Origin: Clostridiales bacterium
Lineage (GTDB): Bacteria; Bacillota; Clostridia; Lachnospirales; Lachnospiraceae
DNA: 64,000 nt
Assembly (NCBI GenBank): GCA_029010495.1
Contig: JAQXKO010000003.1
Coordinates: forward strand, 1-64,000
Direction of reading: 5' to 3'
Part shown: positions 1-8,213 of the stretch, in pieces
Layout: every line of letters begins with the position of its first letter
Numbering within the stretch: position 1 is the first letter of the stretch
Made by a program: the position numbers and the translations under genes
The notes under the pieces: generated by a model
The model's input: the letters and a program-made list of their open reading frames with translations, nothing else
Told to the model about the DNA's origin: nothing
Databases searched by the model: none

Positions 1-1
1 C

Positions 2-385
2 TGCTATAAAGAAGAAATTGATCCGTCGGACGTAATCGGTGATACCACGTTGGAGCTTTTAAATAAGCTTTTTGAAGAAATTATTAAACGAAATGCCAAC
101 AAAATAGACCCAATCAGAAGCAATTTCGGCAGAATTCAAAAAGAAGAAATTAACTTTAACGAAAAAGTCAGAAAGATTCAGGAATATGGTATCAGGCATA
201 AGAAATGCAGCTTTAAGGGTCTGCTTGAAAACAGTAATAATAAAGTTGAAATAATTGTTACTTTTCTCGGAATTCTTGAGCTAATTAAAATGGGCAGGGT
301 TACTGTTGTCCAGGATAATATATTCGATGATATTGAGGTAAGCTTTCTGGCGGACGATATTGTGGCTGTAGAAAGCTATCAGTAA
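2..385 (+). CDS. scpA: Segregation and condensation protein A (C-terminal part)
   Basis: Kleisin subunit of the SMC-ScpA-ScpB condensin-like complex, which compacts and separates replicated chromosomes at the nucleoid. Only about 127 C-terminal codons are present; the frame is open back to base 2, so the start lies left of the window. The end of the protein, with a region running ILELIKMGRVTVVQ, matches the C-terminal winged helix that contacts the SMC head. It stops 18 bases before scpB, the usual partner and neighbour, so the two are surely co-transcribed. Identification rests on the C-terminal pattern together with the scpB neighbour. Confidence 0.9.
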   Translation, partial: CYKEEIDPSDVIGDTTLELLNKLFEEIIKRNANKIDPIRSNFGRIQKEEINFNEKVRKIQEYGIRHKKCSFKGLLENSNNKVEIIVTFLGILELIKMGRVTVVQDNIFDDIEVSFLADDIVAVESYQ

Positions 386-403
386 CAGTTGGAGGATAAA
401 TAA

Positions 404-1078
404 TTGGAAAATATTTCTATTCAAAATAATTCTGAAATTAATGAAGCACAGAAACCGGACAATGAGGTAGCTGAATCAAATGACATCATAACCGATGTTG
501 ACGAATTAAAAATGTCAATTGAAGCAATTTTGTTTTCAATCGGTGATTCAGTTGAGATATCAAGACTTGCAGAATGCTTAAATATATCTGAAAAACTTAC
601 AAAGGATTTATGTGTGAGGCTTAAGCAGGAATATAACACCGGCAGAAGAGGAGTTGAATTATTATTTTTGGAGGATTCTGTTCAGCTCGCTTCCAATCCG
701 TTATATTATGATTCATTAATAAAGCTTTGTCATGTTCCAAAGAAGCACAATCTAACTGATGTAATGCTTGAAACACTTTCAATTATTGCATATAAGCAGC
801 CTGTCACAAGACAGGAAATTGAAGCAATTCGCGGTGTAAAGAGTGATTTTGCAATTAATAAGCTGCTTGAATATAATCTTATTTGTGAACTGGGAAGAAA
901 AGATGTTCCGGGCAGACCGATTCTTTTCGGTACAAGCGAGGAGTTTCTGCGTTGCTTTGGAGTAAGTAATATGGATGAGCTTCCGATAGTTAATGAAGAA
1001 CAGAAGGAGCAGTTCAGACTGGAGGCTTTAAAGGAATCCAATACATCTGCCGAAGAAATAATCATGGATAATTTATAG
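404..1078 (+). CDS. scpB: Segregation and condensation protein B
   Basis: Second non-SMC subunit of the SMC-ScpAB complex; dimers of it bind the central part of ScpA. The 224-residue protein has the expected tandem winged-helix core. The signature stretch IIAYKQPVTRQEIEAIRGV lies near residues 127-145 and is followed by the conserved GR..VPGRP segment. The start is TTG at 404, with GGAGG at 391-395 eight bases upstream. An acidic N-terminal tail of about 30 residues before the first helix is longer than in many homologues and may be disordered. The stop codon overlaps the ribosome-binding site of the next gene, which suggests translational coupling. Confidence 0.95.
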   Translation: MENISIQNNSEINEAQKPDNEVAESNDIITDVDELKMSIEAILFSIGDSVEISRLAECLNISEKLTKDLCVRLKQEYNTGRRGVELLFLEDSVQLASNPLYYDSLIKLCHVPKKHNLTDVMLETLSIIAYKQPVTRQEIEAIRGVKSDFAINKLLEYNLICELGRKDVPGRPILFGTSEEFLRCFGVSNMDELPIVNEEQKEQFRLEALKESNTSAEEIIMDNL

Positions 1079-1088
1079 GAGGATTATC

Positions 1089-2204
1089 ATAAAAAAATAT
1101 TTTTTTTCCTTAATCATTTTTTCGATAACTTTGTTTACGGTTATTGTAACATACGAGAAACCGTACGTGAAAAATAAATATAATTATGATAAATATTATG
1201 AATATACGATTATTCCCGCTACAAAAGAAAAATCACAGATTGGTGCCATAAATGCAAAGTCATATTGTGCGGTTGATTACAGGGATAATCATATTCTGGT
1301 GTCAGGAAATGAGCATCAAAGGCTTCCGATGGCCAGTACAACAAAGATTCTGACTGCAGTCTTAACGCTTGAATCCGGGAAATTGAATGATAAAACTGAA
1401 ATAAGTACAAATGCTGCCTCGCAACCCAAAGTCAGACTCGGGATGAAAAAAGGCAGCATTTTTTGTATTAAAGATTTGCTTTATTCATTAATGCTTTGCA
1501 GTCATAATGATTCCGCAGTTGCAATTGCCGAGCATATTGGCGGGAGTGCTGAAGGCTTTGCATCACTAATGAATAATAAGGCACAGGCAATTGGAGCTTA
1601 TGATTCCTCATTCGTAACACCTAACGGTTTGGACAACGAAAAACATTTTTCCACCGCTTATGATTTGTGTGTGATAGGCAGCTATGCAATGCATAATAAA
1701 GATTTTGTTAATATTATTAATACAAAAAGTTATAGCTTTTCTGATAATAATTGCAATAATTATTCATTAAATAACATTAATAAATTTCTGAGTATGAGTT
1801 CTGATAATATAGGAATCAAAACAGGATTTACGGGCAAAGCAGGTAATTGCTTCGTGGGAGCGTATTGTTATGATGATACAATAGTTGTAAGTTGCGTGCT
1901 GGGTAGCGGGTATCCTCCTAACAATATGATAAAATATAATGAAACAAACAAAATTAAAAAATATATAAAGAAAAATTTTAGTAATACTATTGTAAATGTT
2001 CCGGATATGATAATTATGATGCGTGATGCACAGAATAATGCTGTCCGGATTAATATTGAAAACGAATGTTTTGATATTCTTAGTGACAGCAGTGAAAACG
2101 TAAGTTTAGTATGCTGCATTGATAATACCGGTGATGTTAATTGCTATATCCAATACGGTAATGTAAAAAGAATGGCCAGATACAAACAAAAAAGACTTCC
2201 GTAA
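1089..2204 (+). CDS. D-alanyl-D-alanine carboxypeptidase (peptidase S11), apparent ATA start
   Basis: Penicillin-binding-protein type D,D-carboxypeptidase that trims the terminal D-Ala from peptidoglycan stem peptides outside the membrane. The serine peptidase motifs are all present: SxxK as STTK, SxN as SHN, and KTG as GIKTGFTG. The first conventional start (TTG 1131) would cut the signal peptide in half and has no ribosome-binding site. Reading on upstream in frame gives I-K-K-Y-F-F-S-L-I-I-F, a normal signal-peptide start. It begins at ATA 1089, six bases after a perfect AGGAGG (1077-1082) that overlaps the scpB stop; ATT 1083 and ATC 1086 are also in frame. I therefore place the start at ATA, giving 371 residues. 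A base error turning ATG into ATA is the alternative. The stop lies inside the loop of a terminator hairpin. Confidence 0.85.
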   Translation: MKKYFFSLIIFSITLFTVIVTYEKPYVKNKYNYDKYYEYTIIPATKEKSQIGAINAKSYCAVDYRDNHILVSGNEHQRLPMASTTKILTAVLTLESGKLNDKTEISTNAASQPKVRLGMKKGSIFCIKDLLYSLMLCSHNDSAVAIAEHIGGSAEGFASLMNNKAQAIGAYDSSFVTPNGLDNEKHFSTAYDLCVIGSYAMHNKDFVNIINTKSYSFSDNNCNNYSLNNINKFLSMSSDNIGIKTGFTGKAGNCFVGAYCYDDTIVVSCVLGSGYPPNNMIKYNETNKIKKYIKKNFSNTIVNVPDMIIMMRDAQNNAVRINIENECFDILSDSSENVSLVCCIDNTGDVNCYIQYGNVKRMARYKQKRLP

Positions 2205-2220
2205 AGGAAGTCTTTTTATT
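2191..2220. terminator. Bidirectional intrinsic terminator
   Basis: A 10-bp stem (2191-2200 with 2206-2215) and 5-base loop are followed by a T-rich run. An A-rich run precedes it, so it also works on the minus strand. It ends the carboxypeptidase transcript, whose TAA stop is in the loop, and the convergent zinc-ribbon gene that stops at 2255. Confidence 0.9.
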
Positions 2221-2254
2221 AATTATAAGTGAAAGCTGATTATTAATACTATGA

Positions 2255-4360
2255 TTAATCATCAAGATACTTGTTGTAGAAGGTTTTAACAATAACATCA
2301 AGAATTGAATCATCAAGTTTACCGAAATTCTGTTTAAGAAGATTCTTGATTCCTTCGATTTTTCTTGTGTAGTTATCCTCGCCTATTGCGGAACCGCCTT
2401 CAAACTGCTTAACTGTAACTGATGTCACATTTGTCATAAGCCATGCATTAAATAAAGAATTTAACTGACCGCCGGTAAGTGCAAGGAGATAAGTTGAGCT
2501 CTTTAAGTCAGTAATATCATTTGTAGTTGCACAAGCCTTTACAACATCTGATTCAAATAACTTGCTAAGCTCTGTCGTTGAAGCAGAACGGAGAGTAGCA
2601 TATAAATCTCCGAGGTTATTACGGTCGTTAACATTTGTTGACTTATATTTTGAATAATCAATCTTTGTAGATGATGTATAGAAGGTCATGTTTTCAAGAC
2701 CCTTTTTGGAAGCGTAATCAGGTATAAAGCCCTGATAATCGCCAACTTTCAAATCATCATCAATTATTTTGAAGTCTTTGCTTTCTTTTTTAGGCTTAAC
2801 AGGATTAGCTTTTCTTTCTTTAGCCTTCTGGGCTGTTCTTTCCTTTAATGCCTTGTAATCATCTACGCTGAAACCGTATGACTGAGCAAGAACCTCATCC
2901 GGATCGATTTTTTCTTCCTCTACCTGATGATAATCAGGAACAAAGCCCTTATAACCACCGTCATCAATATCGTCTATTGATAAAGCGGAAGCTGAATCCA
3001 TTTTTGCAAATGCTTCCTTCAAATCAATTTTTGGGGATTTGTTCAGATCCTTATCGATTACTTCTTCAAAAAGTGAATTCATTGCTTCTTTTTTTGCAGC
3101 TTCTGTTTTTCTGAAAATATTATCGCTGAACATATCTTCAACTACAGGCTCTTTTGTTTCGGTTTTTTCTTCTTCCAGGCTGGCAAAGAAATCAGCTCTT
3201 GATGCTTTTTCATTCTTATTGGCAGCTTTTTCAGACACATCCTCATCGGAAAAAGCAATATTCTTTTTCTTATTAAGATTTGAAAAGAAATCAAAATCAC
3301 TCATGGAAGATGAGTCTTCCTGTGCCGGTTCAACAGGCTCTGCTTCGGTTTCTTCACCCGGTTCAACATCTACAGCATCTACAACAATGGTATCACCGAC
3401 TTCATATTCATCAACAGGTTCTGTCTCTACAAAGATAGGTCCCTTCTCAGGAATAGTTTCTTCAATAATATCAGCAAAGAAATCATCCTGAACTGTTTCG
3501 GCATTTACATGAGGTATATAATTTGGATCTTTTTTAAGTTCTTCCTCTTTTTTTATTTCTGCTTCCTGAAAAGCAGCCTCAAATAATAAACGTCTCTTTG
3601 CTGCAGCTTCCTTCTTGCGGTTTTCCTCTTCAAGAGCTTCACGCTCAGCAGCTTCACGTTTGAGTCTTTCTTCTTCTTCCTTGCGAAGTCTTTCTTCGTC
3701 TTTAATACGTTCTTCAGCTTCACGAGCCTGACGTTCAGCTTCTTCGGCAGCTCTTAACAGTGCCTGCTGTTCTTCGAAAATTCTTTTTTCTTCAGCTTCA
3801 CGAGCTTTTTTCTCGGCAGCCTCAACTGCTAAGCGACGTTCTTCTTCCTCACGAGCTTTGGTCTCTGCAAGCTCACGTGCAAGTCTTTCTTCTTCTTCCT
3901 TACGAAGTCTTTCTTCTTCCTCTCTGCGAAGACGTTCTTCCTCTTCCCTACGGATTCTTTCAGCTTCCTCAGCCTCACGACGAAGACGTTCTTCCTCTTC
4001 CTTACGAAGTCTTTCTTCTTCTTCCTGGCGACGTTTTTCTTCTTCAGCCTTAATTCGCTTTGCTTCTTCAGCATAGTAAGAAGTACAAGCTTTAAGAGCT
4101 GCTCTTGCATCAGGTTGAGCCACATAAATTTTATATGTTTTCTCACGAAGACTATACTGGTATGTACCTTCTACGCCCTGTTCCTTCATATACTGAATGA
4201 CACCCTGTGCACTCTCTTCATTTGTAAGAGAGAAGACAGATACCTGTTTAACTTCCTGCTTTGGCTTTTCGGAATCTTCAAGCTCAACATTGCAGTCAGG
4301 GCACATGGTTAATGAATCGTCTTCGAATATCTTTTCACACTTAGGACATTTCTTTGACAT
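2255..4360 (-). CDS. Zinc-ribbon protein with long charged helix and repeated short motifs
   Basis: I do not recognise a named family. The 701-residue protein starts at ATG 4360 behind GGGAGG; a longer frame reading to 4486 has no ribosome site. Residues 1-30 form a zinc ribbon (CPKC and CPDC pairs). Residues about 38-90 resemble the DUF2007-type putative signal-transducing fold. Residues about 95-277 are an almost unbroken Glu/Arg/Lys heptad region (EERLRKEEEE type) predicted to be a coiled coil or single alpha-helix. An acidic low-complexity linker follows with three DFF(A/S)xx(L/I) motifs (near residues 293, 358, 390) and then two GFxPDY motifs (near 472 and 544). The last 130 residues look like a folded domain. 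There is no signal peptide or membrane segment, so it should be cytoplasmic. The architecture suggests a scaffold, which is inference. Confidence 0.7.
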   Translation of the reverse strand: MSKKCPKCEKIFEDDSLTMCPDCNVELEDSEKPKQEVKQVSVFSLTNEESAQGVIQYMKEQGVEGTYQYSLREKTYKIYVAQPDARAALKACTSYYAEEAKRIKAEEEKRRQEEEERLRKEEEERLRREAEEAERIRREEEERLRREEEERLRKEEEERLARELAETKAREEEERRLAVEAAEKKAREAEEKRIFEEQQALLRAAEEAERQAREAEERIKDEERLRKEEEERLKREAAEREALEEENRKKEAAAKRRLLFEAAFQEAEIKKEEELKKDPNYIPHVNAETVQDDFFADIIEETIPEKGPIFVETEPVDEYEVGDTIVVDAVDVEPGEETEAEPVEPAQEDSSSMSDFDFFSNLNKKKNIAFSDEDVSEKAANKNEKASRADFFASLEEEKTETKEPVVEDMFSDNIFRKTEAAKKEAMNSLFEEVIDKDLNKSPKIDLKEAFAKMDSASALSIDDIDDGGYKGFVPDYHQVEEEKIDPDEVLAQSYGFSVDDYKALKERTAQKAKERKANPVKPKKESKDFKIIDDDLKVGDYQGFIPDYASKKGLENMTFYTSSTKIDYSKYKSTNVNDRNNLGDLYATLRSASTTELSKLFESDVVKACATTNDITDLKSSTYLLALTGGQLNSLFNAWLMTNVTSVTVKQFEGGSAIGEDNYTRKIEGIKNLLKQNFGKLDDSILDVIVKTFYNKYLDD
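3530..4080 (-). repeat. Degenerate repeats coding for the Glu/Arg/Lys helix
   Basis: Short degenerate repeats on the minus strand, built on codons for E, R, K, L and A, encode the charged helix of the zinc-ribbon protein. They produce several long but spurious open frames on both strands here. Confidence 0.7.
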
Positions 4361-4805
4361 GTTTAATTCCTCCCAATGGATTATTACATATGTTTGATTA
4401 TATACAATAATGTTACAATTAGCAAGAAAATTAGTTAATTCTACAAAAAAATTGCTGATTTTGTAAGAAATTATTGCTTTTTTCATTAAAATAATTTACA
4501 TTTTTAAATTTTTTATGAATAAAATGTTAATAATGGCGTTTGTGTCGTAAATTAATTATAACCATATTGCACAAATGAGCTTATTGCAGTTAATGATTTA
4601 TCTCATTGATTTGGAAGAAATGCATAATTATATGTTATTATTTTATATGATTATAACAAAGCTTTTAATATAAAAATTAATAATTCTTGTGCAACAAAAA
4701 GTTGAGTTTTTTGATAAAATAATTTACGAAACGAACGGATAATTCATTATCTTATCTCTTTTTTTCAATCTTTTTAACCCAATAATTTTTTTCAGGAGGC
4801 ATAAT
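4361..4805. other. Divergent intergenic region, 445 bases
   Basis: Very AT-rich spacer between the zinc-ribbon gene (leftward) and the adhesin gene (rightward). It holds the leftward promoter at 4397-4425. An 8-bp inverted pair, TTGCACAA near 4568 and TTGTGCAA near 4687, lies about 110 bases apart. I cannot place a convincing rightward promoter; TTGAGT near 4703 with a poor -10 is the best I see. I see no RNA gene or coding frame with a ribosome-binding site. Such a long AT-rich leader is common ahead of regulated surface-protein genes. Confidence 0.5.
4397..4425 (-). promoter_or_regulatory. Promoter of the zinc-ribbon gene
   Basis: On the minus strand TTGCTA (4425-4420), a 17-base spacer and TATAAT (4402-4397) form a good SigA-type promoter about 37 bases ahead of the ATG. 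Confidence 0.65.
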
Positions 4806-7800
4806 ATGCTTAAAAAGAAATCAATTATCAGGGGCCTGTCTATTTTAATTATTTTTCTTCTTGTATTAACAAATACAAGACTGTTCTTTGCATTTGCTTT
4901 TTCTGCAGAACCAAATACCGAAGGAAGTACTGATTATCTGTCACAGGCCCTCAGAATGACTGACACTAAAAAAATTACCTGGAAAGGTAAAACACACAAT
5001 GGTATAGTCATGAATATGCTTGAGGATACCAAAACACATCATAAATACATAGGATATTGCCTTGAAGCCGGAAAAAGCTGGAAATCAGCAGAATATGATA
5101 CAAATCCGGACGGAAGCCCTAAGCCTTCAAGCTATACGTATTATAAGAGAAAAGGCTATTTTAATAATCTAAATGATTTGACCGTATCTGATAATAACGT
5201 AAAGCAAAATATATATATTAACAAGGCGGTAAATTATTCTGTAAATAATGTGTATTATAATGAAGGTAACATATATTCTTTTGAAGGGACGACGACAGGA
5301 GCAGGAAAGGGTTATCCGGTAAATGCGGCAGAGTCTGTTAAATATGTAATCACACAGCTTTATATCTGGGGGTGTGTTGACGATTCTGACTGGTTTACTA
5401 AGTCATGTGAAGTAAAAGCCATGGAAATAAGCAGTGCATTGATTTCTTCGGAAGTTTTATTTCTTAATGAATTATCCGTACGTTGGGAGGTAAATGTAAC
5501 AAATAAATATGTGCCTGTATCAGATATCGTAAATATTTGTAAAAAGGTAGTGTATGATATTGAACACACAGATAATAAATATAAAGCCGAATGGATGATT
5601 CCCCAAAACAATATTAATGACCAGAAAGCTGTTTTTATTATATCGGGTACTCCGAATAAAATAAGCATTAAGCTTTTGAAGAAATCAATGAACGAAAAAG
5701 TGACCGGTAATAATATTCATTACAGTCTTGAAGGTGCAGTATACGAATTGTTTAAAAAATCAGATGACAAATACAGTGTTGCAAAATTTGTAACTGCGTC
5801 GGACGGTTTTTCGGATGTCTTGGATATTGAACCGGGAAGATATTATCTGGAGGAAACATTTGCTCCGGCCGGATATAAAAAATCAAATTTGCGGATACCG
5901 GTTGACTTATATGGTGATACGACACTGTCATATGCATCATATCCGGTATTAAACGAAGATTATAAACGATGTTCCCTGATGTTCAAAAAATTAAGTTCGG
6001 AAAAAGATATCACAAAGCTTGGTTCATATTCATTTGAAGGAGCAAAATACAGCTTATATTATACAAAGAATAAACCTTTGAAGGCCGATTTTGTATACGA
6101 CGGAAATGTAAGAAAAATTATTATTTCGAACGATGAAGAATACTGGAAGGTAGCTGATATTGAGCTTGACAGAGGGGGAAATGCTCATTTTACAAAGCTT
6201 TATCATTTCCTTGATATTAATCCTTCGTCTGTAATTAAAAACGGAATGGAAATTGCTGAAGAGCTTCCGCTTGGGTATTATTCTGCTATTGAAACAGAAG
6301 CCCCTAAGTCGTATAAGATAAGTGATACGGTATATTCAATTAATATAAATGATGATTTGGAAATTAATAAGCTTGTTGTATATGATAATCCAATATATGA
6401 CCCCTTTGGAATTACCGTAATTAAGGAAAATGAATATAAAAATTCATACGGACCAAGTCTTGAAGGCACAATTTTTGAATTTAAATATTATGACGGCTTT
6501 TATAATAGTTCAAATCTGCCGGAGACTTCGGAAAAAACATGGTATGTCAATACATTAAAAAACGACAAGGGATACAGCTGCCGACTCGATAATTCAAATC
6601 TAATAAAGGACGAAAGTGATGAGCTGTACATTAATGATGAGGGTATGCCATATATTCCGTTGGGAACACTAACAATAAAAGAATATAAATCGGCCAAAGA
6701 TTATGAGATTAACAGCGGAAAGTTTATTGATTGTGAAGGTAATATCTATGAAAATACATTTTTTATTGCTCATATTAAAGCATCGGGTGATTATTCAAAG
6801 CTATATGCTCCGGAGAGTTCTGATTCAATTACATTTACTAAGGAATTAAAAGACAGAACTCTAGTAAGATCAAATTTACGTAAAAGAGTTGATTTAAGTT
6901 TCAGAAAAATCAATTCATCGGGAGTTCCGTTAGGCAATGTTTCATTTGAATTATCATATTTGGACAGCTCTGACAATATTATTGAAAGTCATATAATCAC
7001 AACAGATAATGAAGGATATTATGATTCATCAGATGATGATTTGTGGATATACGGACTGAACGAAGGAAAAACATATAATCAGTATTCTTCGGAGAAGAAA
7101 GGCTCGCTTTTACCGGGCAGATATATGCTTACGGAAATAAAAAATGAAGCTAATGCCGGTTATCAGCTTATGGAGCCGATAATATTTGAGGTAAATGATT
7201 ATGAAAATATTGAAATCGGAAATCTGATTAATTATCCCAATCCATATATAAGCACGACGGAATATGACAATATAACAGGTAATCATATCACCTTTGCCGG
7301 AGATAATGCATCCGTTACGGATAGCGTATATTACTATAATTTATCCAAAGGAAAAATATATACCATAAAAGGAGTGATAATGGAACTTTGTGACAACAAT
7401 AGTGTAAAACCTTTTTATGATAATGATAAGCCGGTCTGTTCATATAAAACCTTTGAAGCAGAAGATTTATCGGGAAAAACTGAATTAAACTTTTATTTTG
7501 ACGCTTCAAATCTGAAAGGTAAGAAACTTGTAATATACGAATATTTATATGAGGGAGAAAATACTGATGAAATCCGGATAGAAAACGATAAAATTTTATT
7601 AGGTAATGTTTTCAGGGATTCAGACGGTAATTTAGTATGTCACGAGAATAAAAACGATATAAATCAGATAATTATTGTTCCCCAAATAAATACATATGCA
7701 TTCGGATTGGACGGGATAAAGGAGTTTGAGGCAGGTAAAATATTTATCTATGATAATATTGAATATAAAAATCTGATTCCAGGAAACAAGTACAAAATCA

Positions 7801-8186
7801 AAGGATACATAATTGATTTAAAAAATAAAACATATGTGAAAATCGATAATAAAACAGCTTTTTCAGAATTCGGCTTTACTGCAGATGAAACAGGGAAAAC
7901 AGTAGTTTCTTATTCGGTTGATATGTCAGATTATATAAATCCGGGAGAATCACGTGATTTTGTAATATGTGAATATTTATATGATGAAAATGATGTACTT
8001 ATTGCTGCACATGATGATTTATATGATTCTAACCAGAAATTCAGTATATATAAGCCTGATATACCGCCCGAGCCTGATATTCCCAAAACAGGAGATAATA
8101 CAAACTTATCTTTTTTTGTGATTTTATTGCTTGTTTCGTTGCAAATTATCATATTATATGTTAAAATAAAACATAAATATCAATAA
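4806..8186 (+). CDS. LPXTG-type surface adhesin with thioester, Cna-B and VaFE-like domains
   Basis: Cell-wall-anchored adhesin of 1126 residues. A signal peptide covers about residues 1-35. A thioester domain follows: Cys85 in GYCLEAG and Gln184 in the TQLYIW motif are placed to form the internal Cys-Gln thioester that couples covalently to host amines. Several Cna-B/SpaA-like domains come next, for example near residues 300-385, ending in LEETFAPAGY with the isopeptide-forming Glu. The last 330 residues hold two VaFE-like repeats (VTDSVYYYNL...VIYEYLYE and a second copy). The protein ends with the sorting signal IPKTG (1092-1096), a hydrophobic stretch and a Lys-rich tail. No sortase is in the window. 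ATG 4806 follows AGGAGG. The next gene starts 27 bases on and is probably co-transcribed. Confidence 0.88.
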   Translation: MLKKKSIIRGLSILIIFLLVLTNTRLFFAFAFSAEPNTEGSTDYLSQALRMTDTKKITWKGKTHNGIVMNMLEDTKTHHKYIGYCLEAGKSWKSAEYDTNPDGSPKPSSYTYYKRKGYFNNLNDLTVSDNNVKQNIYINKAVNYSVNNVYYNEGNIYSFEGTTTGAGKGYPVNAAESVKYVITQLYIWGCVDDSDWFTKSCEVKAMEISSALISSEVLFLNELSVRWEVNVTNKYVPVSDIVNICKKVVYDIEHTDNKYKAEWMIPQNNINDQKAVFIISGTPNKISIKLLKKSMNEKVTGNNIHYSLEGAVYELFKKSDDKYSVAKFVTASDGFSDVLDIEPGRYYLEETFAPAGYKKSNLRIPVDLYGDTTLSYASYPVLNEDYKRCSLMFKKLSSEKDITKLGSYSFEGAKYSLYYTKNKPLKADFVYDGNVRKIIISNDEEYWKVADIELDRGGNAHFTKLYHFLDINPSSVIKNGMEIAEELPLGYYSAIETEAPKSYKISDTVYSININDDLEINKLVVYDNPIYDPFGITVIKENEYKNSYGPSLEGTIFEFKYYDGFYNSSNLPETSEKTWYVNTLKNDKGYSCRLDNSNLIKDESDELYINDEGMPYIPLGTLTIKEYKSAKDYEINSGKFIDCEGNIYENTFFIAHIKASGDYSKLYAPESSDSITFTKELKDRTLVRSNLRKRVDLSFRKINSSGVPLGNVSFELSYLDSSDNIIESHIITTDNEGYYDSSDDDLWIYGLNEGKTYNQYSSEKKGSLLPGRYMLTEIKNEANAGYQLMEPIIFEVNDYENIEIGNLINYPNPYISTTEYDNITGNHITFAGDNASVTDSVYYYNLSKGKIYTIKGVIMELCDNNSVKPFYDNDKPVCSYKTFEAEDLSGKTELNFYFDASNLKGKKLVIYEYLYEGENTDEIRIENDKILLGNVFRDSDGNLVCHENKNDINQIIIVPQINTYAFGLDGIKEFEAGKIFIYDNIEYKNLIPGNKYKIKGYIIDLKNKTYVKIDNKTAFSEFGFTADETGKTVVSYSVDMSDYINPGESRDFVICEYLYDENDVLIAAHDDLYDSNQKFSIYKPDIPPEPDIPKTGDNTNLSFFVILLLVSLQIIILYVKIKHKYQ

Positions 8187-8213
8187 ACCTATCAGAAAAG
8201 GAAAGAAAATGAT

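Noticed and set aside
2878..4146. Several overlapping open frames on both strands in the coiled-coil gene
   Set aside because: They come from the repeated Glu/Arg/Lys codons and give low-complexity Ser/Leu/Lys translations.
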